A stretch of 8,618 bases of DNA from Vicinamibacteria bacterium (GCA_025924295.1 JAICEG010000219.1:1-8618); one strand, 5' to 3'; counted from the stretch's first letter, positions 1 to 6,925 are shown. Notes: a model not told the origin generated them from the sequence alone. Numbers and translations: made by a program.

Positions 1-20
1 CCCCCATCGTCATCGCGGGG

Positions 21-1232
21 TTATCTCAGCGTCCTGAAGAAGGCGCGGATGTCGTCGACGAGGAGAGTGGGTTCCTCCAGCGCCGCGAAGTGACCGCCTC
101 TTGGCATCTCGGTCCAGCGCGTGACGTTGTATTGGGCCTCGACCCAGCGGCGCGGCGCGATGCTGATTTCCTTGGGGAACACTGCGCACGCGGTGGGCAC
201 CTGCACCTTGCCCTGCGGCGGCTTCGCCCGCTGGTTCTCGTAGTAGATGCGGGCGGACGAGGTGCCCGACTGCGTGACCCAGTAGATCGCGATGTTGGTC
301 AGCAGTTCATCTCTCGTGAACACCTTTTCCACGTTGCCGTCAGAGTCGCTCCACGACCGGAACTTCTCGACAATCCACGCCGCCAGTCCGGCGGGGGAGT
401 CGTCCAGCCCGTAGCCGACCGTCTGCGGCTTCGTGCTCTGCTCGAGGAAGTAGCCGCGTTCGTTGTCGAAGAATGCCGATCGGGCACGTGAACGCTCGAG
501 CTCGGCGGGTGTCACGCCTTCATTCGGATCCTTCGCTCCGGGTGGAGGGCCGGCCAGGCAGAAATTGAGATGCAGACCGGCGACATGACTCGCGTCGTTG
601 AGCGCAGCGAAGCGGCTGATCGAGCTGCCCCAGTCGCCACCCTGCAAGCCGTACTTCGTGTAACCAAGACGCGCCATCAGCTTTGCGAGTATCGCTGCGA
701 TGCGTTCAGGGCCGTAGCCTCGCTCAGTCGGCTTGCTCGAAAAACCAAACCCCGGAATCGACATCGCGACGACATGAAAAGCATCGTCAGCATTGCCGCC
801 GTGTGAAGCGGGGTCCGTCAGGGGGCCGATGATCTTCGTGAACTCGGAGATCGAACCTGGCCAGCCGTGAGTGATGGCGAGCGCCATCGCCTTCGGGTTC
901 TTCGATCGCTGATGGATGAAGTGAACATCGATGCCGTCGATGTTCGTCGTGAACTGATCGAACTGATTGAGCCGGCGTTCGGCGGCGCGCCAGTCGAACG
1001 TGTCGCGCCAGTAGGTGACCAGTTCCTTGAGGTAGGCGAGGTTCGTGCCGTAGTCCCAGCTCGAGCCAGTGATCTCGCCCGGAAAGCGCGTGCGCGCGAG
1101 ACGTTCCTTCAGATCAGTGAGTGTGGCGTCCGGTACGTTCACCTTGAACGGAACGAGCTTCTCTTCCTGGGCTCGAGGCGCGACACAACTCAACACCACC
1201 AGCGCAGTGGCGCATGCAATCCGTCTCATCAT
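21..1232 (-). CDS. Exported epoxide hydrolase, microsomal (EPHX1/EHN) type
   Basis: Alpha/beta-hydrolase that should open epoxides to vicinal diols by way of an ester intermediate. The 403-residue protein starts with a signal peptide (residues 1 to about 22). Cleavage could be by signal peptidase I near APRAQ, although VLSC at 13-16 is a weak lipobox and a lipoprotein cannot be excluded. The N-terminal EHN domain follows (about 27-140), then the hydrolase core. Visible motifs are HGWPGS (122-127, oxyanion hole), the nucleophile elbow GGDWGS with Asp200, FPKE with Glu355 matching the charge-relay Glu of mammalian microsomal epoxide hydrolase, and RGGHFAALEEP with catalytic His381. Tyr330/331 in ARIYYEN probably supplies the epoxide-polarising tyrosine. 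Length and motif order are normal for the family. Two adjacent ATGs are possible starts; the upstream GAGGG is about 13 nt away, a weak ribosome site. The gene lies 20 bp after the secreted protein gene on the same strand, probably one operon. The natural substrate is unknown. Confidence 0.93.
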   Translation of the reverse strand: MMRRIACATALVVLSCVAPRAQEEKLVPFKVNVPDATLTDLKERLARTRFPGEITGSSWDYGTNLAYLKELVTYWRDTFDWRAAERRLNQFDQFTTNIDGIDVHFIHQRSKNPKAMALAITHGWPGSISEFTKIIGPLTDPASHGGNADDAFHVVAMSIPGFGFSSKPTERGYGPERIAAILAKLMARLGYTKYGLQGGDWGSSISRFAALNDASHVAGLHLNFCLAGPPPGAKDPNEGVTPAELERSRARSAFFDNERGYFLEQSTKPQTVGYGLDDSPAGLAAWIVEKFRSWSDSDGNVEKVFTRDELLTNIAIYWVTQSGTSSARIYYENQRAKPPQGKVQVPTACAVFPKEISIAPRRWVEAQYNVTRWTEMPRGGHFAALEEPTLLVDDIRAFFRTLR

Positions 1233-1252
1233 CGGAGATTGTCGACCCTCGA

Positions 1253-2182
1253 CTAGGGCTGCGACGACGTCTTGGCGGCCGCCGCCTCCTGATCGCGCTT
1301 CCTGCCGAAGCTCAGTGCATTCGGCAGCGCGTAATTCCCTTCATGACAGGAGTATTCGAACATCTGATACGTGTCGTCGCGATTGAGCGGCAACGCGACG
1401 GTCCACGGCTTCGAGTAGACCTTCGGATCGGTGATCGTCACCGTGTACTCAATGTTCTCAGCACTGGTCCGTGTGAAGCGCTCGACGACGTGCAGCTGCT
1501 CTGACTGCGGGATGCCGCGCATGCGGCCCGTCGCCGCGCTGGTCGCAATCGATCCCTTGTTGTTGTAGTTGGTGCTCTCGACGACCAGCGTGTTTCCCTC
1601 CCATCGGCCACGCGGCTCGCCGTTCCACTGCTTGATGTTCTCGCCCAGGCGCGGCCGCCCGTCGATCGGGATGATGCGGGTCTCGTGAATCATCTCGAAC
1701 ACCATCACGACGAAACCCGGGATCTGGATGAACTCGTATGCGTTGTTGTACCCGGCGGGGAACATGCCGGCGGGGTGACCGCGCGTGATGCAGCGGACCC
1801 ACGGCGTCTCGTGCTCGGGCGCGTCGGGGATGTGCGCGAGGTCGTAGTCGCGCTTGTCCTCCGCCCACTTCAGCACCGGCACGCGCCCATCGGGCGGGTC
1901 GACCACCATCGCCTTCCGTCGTTGACTGACTTTGTGCGTATGGTCGGCGAACTCGGATGCGGGGCCGACGCCGGTGGCGGCGGTCGACCCGGCCGCCTGG
2001 GGTTGCACCACGGGTGTCTCGAAGGGCGTGCTGTCGAAGTTGATCCAGATGCCCTGGATATCAGGCTGCCCATCAGGGGTTCGGCCCTGCGTCCATTTCT
2101 GTGCTGCAACGGTGCCGGTCGTGCACCACAGGGCCACCAACGCCAACGCGACCAATGTTGCTTGCCGCCACGCAGGTTTCAT
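1253..2182 (-). CDS. Secreted protein of unknown function, acidobacterial PDGQPD/CHEGNYAL type
   Basis: A 309-residue exported protein. Residues 1-28 form a clear signal peptide (Lys/Arg N-region, a VALALVALW core, cleavage near TVAAQ). The mature part opens with TPDGQPDIQGIW (35-46). It continues with a Cys131 segment, a YNNAYEF-Q-PGFVVMVFEM-HETR block (145-169), DGRP, then GRWEGNTLVVESTNYN (192-207), an LHVVERFTR strand (230-238), TDPKVYSKPWT (251-261), and near the end EYSCHEGNYALPN (276-288). I recognise this motif series from many secreted acidobacterial proteins of unknown function. The alternating strands and the WEG-LVVES pattern suggest a mostly beta fold, which is inference. Cys131 and Cys279 could form a disulfide in the periplasm. 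The start is well supported by an AGGAGG ribosome site 6 nt upstream. It is the first gene of a likely two-gene unit with the epoxide hydrolase. No catalytic motif is evident and I do not assign a function. Confidence 0.9.
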   Translation of the reverse strand: MKPAWRQATLVALALVALWCTTGTVAAQKWTQGRTPDGQPDIQGIWINFDSTPFETPVVQPQAAGSTAATGVGPASEFADHTHKVSQRRKAMVVDPPDGRVPVLKWAEDKRDYDLAHIPDAPEHETPWVRCITRGHPAGMFPAGYNNAYEFIQIPGFVVMVFEMIHETRIIPIDGRPRLGENIKQWNGEPRGRWEGNTLVVESTNYNNKGSIATSAATGRMRGIPQSEQLHVVERFTRTSAENIEYTVTITDPKVYSKPWTVALPLNRDDTYQMFEYSCHEGNYALPNALSFGRKRDQEAAAAKTSSQP

Positions 2183-2188
2183 GTCGGG

Positions 2189-2194
2189 CCTCCT
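2189..2194 (-). promoter_or_regulatory. Strong Shine-Dalgarno site AGGAGG
   Basis: The minus strand reads AGGAGG, then six bases, then the ATG of the secreted protein gene. This is the only textbook ribosome site in the window and it fixes that start. The other genes have weak or no recognisable sites. Confidence 0.8.
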
Positions 2195-2204
2195 GAGGCC
2201 GTCA

Positions 2205-2210
2205 ATATTA
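2205..2210 (-). promoter_or_regulatory. Possible -10 box TAATAT for the secreted protein / epoxide hydrolase unit
   Basis: The minus strand reads TAATAT, 22 nt before the ATG of the secreted protein gene and 10 nt before its ribosome site. It is one of very few AT-rich hexamers in this 150-bp divergent spacer. I found no convincing -35 hexamer 16-18 bp upstream, so this is tentative. The rest of 2183-2332 must also hold the promoter of the MATE gene on the other strand. There TTGACC (2233-2238) and TACACT (2253-2258) are visible but only 14 bp apart. Confidence 0.25.
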
Positions 2211-2332
2211 CTGCGTTCGACCCCTGGCGGGCTTGACCGCCTGCGCTAGTAGTACACTTTGTCTTCTGTCCGGCTGCCGCCTGCCGCTCAGGGCCTGGTC
2301 GCCCCGAGAAGTCGGACCCTTAACGAGAATCT

Positions 2333-3727
2333 GTGGCCGAACCCGGAGGAACGTCCCGAAAATTCGACAGATCCATTGTCGAGGGGCCCATCAGCCAGGC
2401 TGTGTGGAAGCTCGCATGGCCGACAATGCTGCAGAACGTCATCGCCGGGCTGCAGGGCATCATCGATCACGCAATGGTCGGGCACTTCGTGGGGTTCACC
2501 GCGAACGCGGCCATCGGCGTCAGTTGGCAGATCATCCTCGTCGTCATCGTCTTCATCAGCTCGCTGTTTACCGGCATGGCTGTGTTGGTGGCCCGCTTTG
2601 CCGGCGCCAACGACCCTGCCAAGGTCAACCGAGTTGTCTACCAGGCGTTCCTGACGGCCTTCGGGTTGTCGATCATCCTTGCCGCGGTCGGCTACTTCGC
2701 GGCGCCCTCGCTGCTCGTGCTCGTCAACGCCGAAGCGTCGGTGAAGGCAGAGGCACTGCCGTTCCTGCGCGCGATGTTCATGGGCATCTTCGGCATGATG
2801 ATGTTCTTCATGCTGAGCGGCGCGTTCCGTGCCGCGGGCGATCCACGGACGCCGCTGCGACTGGGCGTCACGATGACGGTGCTGACGATCGCGTTCAACG
2901 TCATCCTGATCCCGATCTTCGGCACGATCGGCGCCGCGTTCGGGACCATCGCCAGCAGCACCACCGTTGCCATTTACGGCATCTGGAAGGTCACACGTCC
3001 GGACGCCGTCATTCATTTCGAGCGCGGAATGGACATGCGACCGGACTTCGGGATCATCCGCTCGCTCTTCCGCTTTGGCCTGCCGACTGGTGTGCAGGGC
3101 ATCGCGATGAACGTCGGTGGCGTGCTACTGCTGCGCTTCATTGGATCGCTCGAGCACAGCGCTGCGGCGCAGGCGGCGTACGCGGTGGGCTACACCGAGC
3201 TGTTCTCGCTCATCACATGGACGTCGGTCGGTCTCATGGGCGCGGCCGCGACGATTGCCGGTCAGAACCTTGGCGCGGGCAACCCTGAACGGGCTGTGCA
3301 GGGCGTGAAGGTCGCGTCGCGCTACGGACTCGGTGTTGCGGCTTTCGTTGGCGCGATGTTCCTTCTCATTCCAGGCTACCTGCTGGCCGTGTTCGGCATG
3401 ACGGATCCCCTGGTGCTGTCGCTCGGGCGGCAATTGCTTGGGTTCCTGAGCATCTCTGGACTCTTCATCACCACGGCATTGGCCTATACGGGTGGGCTCC
3501 AGGGCACCGGTGACACGCGCAGCCCGCTGTATATCTCGATCATTTCCCAGGTCGTCATCCCACTCGGCCTGTGCTCGCTGTTCCAGGCGGTGTATGGCCT
3601 GCAGGCGTTCCACATCTGGACCGCCATCCTCATCGGCCACGCGACGCGCGCCACGCTCAGCGTCGTGCGCTTCCGGCAGGGCAAGTGGCGCGGCATTGCG
3701 GTGGATATCGAACCGGCCAGGCCGTAA
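2333..3727 (+). CDS. MATE-family efflux transporter (NorM/DinF type)
   Basis: Inner-membrane antiporter that should export organic cations, drugs or metabolites in exchange for Na+ or H+. The 464 residues give the usual 12 hydrophobic helices and the normal family length. The two halves of the MATE fold are recognisable. Helix 1 contains PTMLQNVIAGLQGIIDHAMVG (about 30-50, with Asp46). The first half carries SGAFRAAGDPRTP (162-174), mirrored in the second half by GGLQGTGDTRSP (387-398), the internal symmetry expected of the family. GLMGAAATIAGQNLGAGNPERA (300-321) is the hallmark second-half motif. The start is GTG and is forced: an in-frame TAA lies at 2321-2323, four codons earlier, and the next ATG falls inside helix 1. 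No good ribosome site precedes it. No regulator is adjacent. Substrate cannot be predicted from sequence alone; DinF-like and NorM-like members are not separable here. Confidence 0.93.
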   Translation: MAEPGGTSRKFDRSIVEGPISQAVWKLAWPTMLQNVIAGLQGIIDHAMVGHFVGFTANAAIGVSWQIILVVIVFISSLFTGMAVLVARFAGANDPAKVNRVVYQAFLTAFGLSIILAAVGYFAAPSLLVLVNAEASVKAEALPFLRAMFMGIFGMMMFFMLSGAFRAAGDPRTPLRLGVTMTVLTIAFNVILIPIFGTIGAAFGTIASSTTVAIYGIWKVTRPDAVIHFERGMDMRPDFGIIRSLFRFGLPTGVQGIAMNVGGVLLLRFIGSLEHSAAAQAAYAVGYTELFSLITWTSVGLMGAAATIAGQNLGAGNPERAVQGVKVASRYGLGVAAFVGAMFLLIPGYLLAVFGMTDPLVLSLGRQLLGFLSISGLFITTALAYTGGLQGTGDTRSPLYISIISQVVIPLGLCSLFQAVYGLQAFHIWTAILIGHATRATLSVVRFRQGKWRGIAVDIEPARP

Positions 3728-3738
3728 TCGGCCATCAG

Positions 3739-3789
3739 CAACCTCCAATCAACAACCAATCGACAACCTCCAATCAAAGATCGACAATG
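3739..3789 (+). repeat. Degenerate CAATC-type short intergenic repeat
   Basis: The spacer between the MATE and MFS genes is unlike the flanking coding DNA: it is A- and C-rich and built of short near-repeats. The 14-mer CAACCTCCAATCAA occurs exactly twice, at 3739-3752 and 3764-3777, a period of 25 bp. ATCGACAA occurs at 3759-3766 and again at 3780-3787. I recall similar CAATC-rich strings between genes of Acidobacteria and other environmental bacteria, but cannot confirm copies elsewhere from this window. It ends nine bases before an ATG at 3798 that begins the interrupted MFS reading frame. Confidence 0.7.
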
Positions 3790-3875
3790 TAGTACCTATG
3801 CCTCCCAATTGATCCCGCTACCGGCGTAACCTCGCACTCTACCTTCCATACCAAATCGCCACCGTCGAAGGCGTC

Positions 3876-4874
3876 ATGGACGGCCTCTATCTCCTGTGGT
3901 GGGTGCAGGAGAAGCAGATGTCGCCTGCGCTGGTTGCTGCGACGATGGCGGCCGGCGATCTCCTGTTGATGGCTCTCGAGATCCCGACTGGCTGGTTTGC
4001 CGATCGATTCGGCAACCGTCGCAGCCTGATTCTCGGCTCGCTCATCCAGGTCGCCGGCATGATCTGCTGCTGGCTGGCCGACGGCATTCCGGGTCTCTTC
4101 CTCGCCTGTGCTCTCGTCGCGGTCGGTGACGCCTTCAGGTCAGGCGCCGATCAGGCCCTGCTCTATCGTTCATGCGTCGCGCTGGGTCACGAAGGCGACT
4201 TCCAGAGGATCGAGGCGCGGTCGCGCGCCATCCAGGTCATCGCGCTGGCCGGCTTGATCGTCGGCGGTGGTGCGATCGTCACCACGTGGGGCTTCGCCGC
4301 CGGATGGGCGGCGGAAACACTGCTCTGCACGATCGGCGGCGCGATCGCCTATGCGATGGTGGAGCCGCCGGCCTGCGGATCGGAAGAAAAGGACGACGTA
4401 TCACCGGCACCACGTACGAGGATCCCGTGGAGGATCGCGGCTCTTGTCATCCTTCCTCTCGCGTTTCTCGACGCGATGACCGCTGCAGGGTCGTTCGTGC
4501 TGCAGACGAGCGGCGGAAGCAGTCCAGGTCAGGTGACGGTACTCGTGGCGCTCATCACGCTCGCGGATGCTGCAGGCTCGGCCCTGGCGACGCGTTTGCC
4601 CGGCGCAGGTCTCCGCGCCCAGGTGGCGCTCGCCGTCGCGGGAGCGATTGTCGCGGGCGTCGCCGTCGCGGCGCCGGCGATCCTCATTCCTTCGATCGTG
4701 GCGCTGGCTTTCGCAACCGGCCTCTCGCATCCGCTCCGTGCGGCAGCGATCCAGCGCTTGGCAACCGATGACATGCGCGCGCGTGCCGCTTCTGCCGCAA
4801 GCGCGTGCGACATGGCGTTGTCGACGCTCTTCCTGCTGCTCGCGGGCAGCCTGCTGGCCGGTCGTAACAGCTAG
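3876..4874 (+). CDS. MFS transporter, apparently damaged at both ends (possible pseudogene)
   Basis: Major facilitator superfamily permease of the drug-efflux-like type; the 332 residues from ATG 3876 are mostly membrane helices. GWFADRFGNRRS (39-50) is the MFS loop 2-3 motif A, and GDAFRSGADQALLYRS (84-99) is typical of helix 4 in this subgroup. A charged loop at about 164-184 separates the two halves. Oddities: the frame continues upstream without a start codon as SRYRRNLALYLPYQIATVEGV, which looks like the genuine N-terminus and first half of helix 1. It then meets TGA at 3810-3812, preceded by ATG-CCT-CCC-AAT from 3798. At the other end the protein stops just after helix 11 (LFLLLAGSLLAG, then RNS), so helix 12 is missing, and total length is below the usual 390-420. 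GAAGG at 3867-3871 could serve as a ribosome site for ATG 3876. The family call is secure; whether the gene works is doubtful. Confidence 0.75.
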   Translation: MDGLYLLWWVQEKQMSPALVAATMAAGDLLLMALEIPTGWFADRFGNRRSLILGSLIQVAGMICCWLADGIPGLFLACALVAVGDAFRSGADQALLYRSCVALGHEGDFQRIEARSRAIQVIALAGLIVGGGAIVTTWGFAAGWAAETLLCTIGGAIAYAMVEPPACGSEEKDDVSPAPRTRIPWRIAALVILPLAFLDAMTAAGSFVLQTSGGSSPGQVTVLVALITLADAAGSALATRLPGAGLRAQVALAVAGAIVAGVAVAAPAILIPSIVALAFATGLSHPLRAAAIQRLATDDMRARAASAASACDMALSTLFLLLAGSLLAGRNS

Positions 4875-4901
4875 CGCGCGTTTCACTTCGATGTCGCGCG
4901 C

Positions 4902-4956
4902 GAGGCACAGAGGCATTGAGAAAAGTCGAGACATTTCCTCGGTGCCTCAGTGCCTC
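4902..4956. repeat. Long imperfect palindrome in the convergent spacer
   Basis: Two 23-bp arms, 4902-4924 and 4934-4956, are inverted copies of each other: 19 of 23 positions pair, and two of the four mismatches would be G-U pairs in RNA. Each arm itself contains a direct repeat of the form GAGGCAC-n-GAGGCA. The 9-base centre holds a further small GTC/GAC inversion. The element lies 27 bp after the MFS stop and 60 bp from the stop of the fusion gene on the opposite strand, so its transcript hairpin could end transcription from both sides. The GAGGCACNGAG pattern resembles intergenic repeats I recall from environmental genomes (inference). The remainder of 4875-5016 shows no gene. Confidence 0.75.
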
Positions 4957-5016
4957 GGCGTGTCGTAGAAGTGCAAACGCTGTAGCGCAGTTGGCATTCA
5001 CCGAAGACGAGAGGAG

Positions 5017-6888
5017 TTATGTGCCAAAGAACCCCCGCACGTCGCAGTACTGAAACCCGAGCCGGCGTGCGAAGCCGGGATCCTGCGATCCCGCGCCGAC
5101 ATAGATGCATTGCGGTGGATCGAGCCGATGCCGGTGGATGAAGACGACGCCCAGACCCGGCAGCGGCTTCCTGCACCAGCAGATCGGCGGTCCCGCGCCG
5201 TGGGGGCAGTACAGGATCTCCATCGAGACACCCAGCAGCTCCTGCATTCTCGCGAAGCCAGCCTGTACCTGATCGATGGTCAGCGTCTGGTCCGCGATTT
5301 CCGGCCGCCAGGCGAGGCCAAGCAGCCGCCACCCGTCCTTGCTGTATCGACGAAGGATCGCTGCGCGCTCGACGAGCACGTCGGCGTCCTCGGCGGACGA
5401 GGGCGAGCGTCCCCCGGACTTGCTTCGGATCAGCACATCGTCGCACCACACGATCAGCGCCCGGTTCGTCATCGACACGTCGCGCGTGCGCTCGAAGGCG
5501 ACCGTCTCGATTTGTGAGAAGCCCTCGGACGGGTCGGGCGGCTCGAGCTCGCGCTGGTGCCTGAACTGGACGCCGGGAGCGAATGCGTTGATGTCGCGCT
5601 TGACGGTCTTGCGCATCTCCTCGGGCTCGAGCAGGCGCCCGTACTTCGAGACCATGCGCCAGGCGGCGTTGACCTGGGAGTCCTCGACGCTGGTCGAAAG
5701 CCAGAGACAGCGCACCGGCAGCCCGAGTCCGCTGGCTGCTTGAACGACGAGTGCCCGAGAGGCACGCGAGACGTAGGTGTTGTCGAGCACGATGCGCGAG
5801 GAGCCTTCCGCAACGACTCGCTCCAGCCGTGGCAGCAGATCGCGCAGCGTGCCGCCGGCCTCGTCCCGATTCAGGCGTGTGTAGCCTTGTTCGACCAGCC
5901 CACGCGCGATCGTGCTCTTGCCTGCGGCCGGAAGACCCATGACGAGAACGACCTCGCCCTGACGGACACGCATCGGCGGAGCAACAGATCCGCCGGCGAC
6001 CACGGCGCGAGCGCCATTTCGCACTGTCCGACCTGCGGGAAACTCGGAATCGAGGCGTGAGCGGTCCTCGTCGGTCAGCTGGATGTTGTGCGCTTGAATG
6101 AGCGATCGCACCGTTTCCAGCCGGGTCGGTCCCGGGAGCGGCACGATCGCATCCGAGAGATCGGCCAGCCATGCGAGCGCGATCCCGGCGGCCGACGCAC
6201 TATGCCGCGCACTCACCTCGAGCAGCGCGCGATTGAAGAGCATCCGGCGACGCTTGCGCGACCCCCCAAGCGGGCGGTACGCGAGCAACTGGATCCGGTG
6301 CGCGATGCAGTACTGCGCGACCCCGTTCAGCAGGTTGGTGTCTTGCCAGGGGCTCAGCTCGACCTGCACCGACGCAATGTCGGTGATGCGCCGCGCTTCC
6401 TCGATCTGGCCAACGTTGACGTTGCACAGCCCGACACGTTCGATGAGGCCTTCGTCTTTGAGCGCCGCCAGCGCCCGCACGCTCGTCGCGAGCGGCGTGC
6501 GTGGATCCACGGTATGCAGCTGATACAGATGGATGCGTTCGACGCCGAGCGCCTTCAGGCTGGCCTCGCACGCCGCCCGCAGATGACGGCCTCGTCCGTC
6601 GGGCAGCCACTCGCCCCCGGGTCTCGTCAGCCCGCCTTTGGTCGCGACGAGGATGCGGCGACGATCGCCGTTCCACGTGTGCAGCGCACTGGCGATGAGT
6701 CTCTCGTTGTGGCCAACCTCCGAGTCGTCCAGGCAATAGGCGTCGGCCGTGTCGAGGAGCGAGACGCCACCGTCGAATGCGGCGTGCAGAACCTCGACCG
6801 CTCGAGTCTCGTCACGCGGACCCTCGGGAGTTTCTCGCTCGGTCGACAGCCGCATGCAGCCCATGGCGACCGCGTTCATGAGATCCAT
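5017..6888 (-). CDS. Three-domain fusion: aldo/keto reductase, PNKP-like kinase, HAD-like C-terminal domain
   Basis: A 623-residue cytoplasmic protein. Domain 1 (about 5-290) is an aldo/keto reductase with the full catalytic tetrad: Asp46 and Tyr51 in DTADAY, Lys84 in ATKGG, and His125 in LYQLHTVD. It should reduce a carbonyl with NAD(P)H. Domain 2 (about 311-470) is a P-loop kinase closely resembling the kinase half of animal PNKP. It has Walker A GLPAAGKST (318-326), LNRD (339-342, Asp342 matching the general base of phage T4 Pnk), IVLDNT (366-371) and EGFSQIETVAF (455-465). Domain 3 (about 475-623) is HAD-like with CPH-x6-CWCRKP (561-575), the Cys/His cluster and Lys of GmhB-type phosphatases, but its DxDxT and GD motifs are altered. 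The frame is open to 6954, but the start at 6888 (MDLMNAVAMGCMRLS) fits the reductase N-terminus; ATG 6879 is an alternative. The longer version would overlap the divergent dehydrogenase gene. No ribosome site is clear. Substrates are unknown. Confidence 0.88.
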   Translation of the reverse strand: MDLMNAVAMGCMRLSTERETPEGPRDETRAVEVLHAAFDGGVSLLDTADAYCLDDSEVGHNERLIASALHTWNGDRRRILVATKGGLTRPGGEWLPDGRGRHLRAACEASLKALGVERIHLYQLHTVDPRTPLATSVRALAALKDEGLIERVGLCNVNVGQIEEARRITDIASVQVELSPWQDTNLLNGVAQYCIAHRIQLLAYRPLGGSRKRRRMLFNRALLEVSARHSASAAGIALAWLADLSDAIVPLPGPTRLETVRSLIQAHNIQLTDEDRSRLDSEFPAGRTVRNGARAVVAGGSVAPPMRVRQGEVVLVMGLPAAGKSTIARGLVEQGYTRLNRDEAGGTLRDLLPRLERVVAEGSSRIVLDNTYVSRASRALVVQAASGLGLPVRCLWLSTSVEDSQVNAAWRMVSKYGRLLEPEEMRKTVKRDINAFAPGVQFRHQRELEPPDPSEGFSQIETVAFERTRDVSMTNRALIVWCDDVLIRSKSGGRSPSSAEDADVLVERAAILRRYSKDGWRLLGLAWRPEIADQTLTIDQVQAGFARMQELLGVSMEILYCPHGAGPPICWCRKPLPGLGVVFIHRHRLDPPQCIYVGAGSQDPGFARRLGFQYCDVRGFFGT

Positions 6889-6906
6889 CGTTCTACTTCT
6901 GCATTC

Positions 6907-6925
6907 TAAGATCGTCATAAGATCG
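6907..6925. promoter_or_regulatory. Direct repeat TAAGATCG x2 in divergent promoter spacer
   Basis: The 41 bp between the divergent fusion gene and P5C dehydrogenase gene contain TAAGATCG twice, at 6907-6914 and 6918-6925. The start-to-start distance of 11 bp is about one helical turn, so both copies face the same side of the DNA, as operator half-sites often do. Both genes must be transcribed from, or from just beyond, this short spacer. A regulatory role is inference; no regulator gene lies in the window. Confidence 0.35.

Noticed and set aside
1..20. CCCC/GGGG inverted bases just after the epoxide hydrolase stop as a terminator
   Set aside because: Only a 4-bp pairing across about 11 bases with no T-run, at the window edge; not enough to call.
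2233..3288. 351-codon plus-strand open frame overlapping the MATE gene
   Set aside because: Arg/His-rich translation in the wrong phase of the MATE gene, no domain and no plausible start; a compositional shadow.
3739..3789. CRISPR-like array in the MATE-MFS spacer
   Set aside because: The repeat unit is 14 bp with just two exact copies and an 11-bp gap that is itself made of related motif; no spacers of CRISPR size and no cas genes.
4883..6172. 429-codon open frame on the minus strand inside the fusion gene
   Set aside because: It is an Arg/Ala/Gly-rich out-of-frame shadow of the fusion gene with no recognisable domain; high GC content produces such frames routinely.
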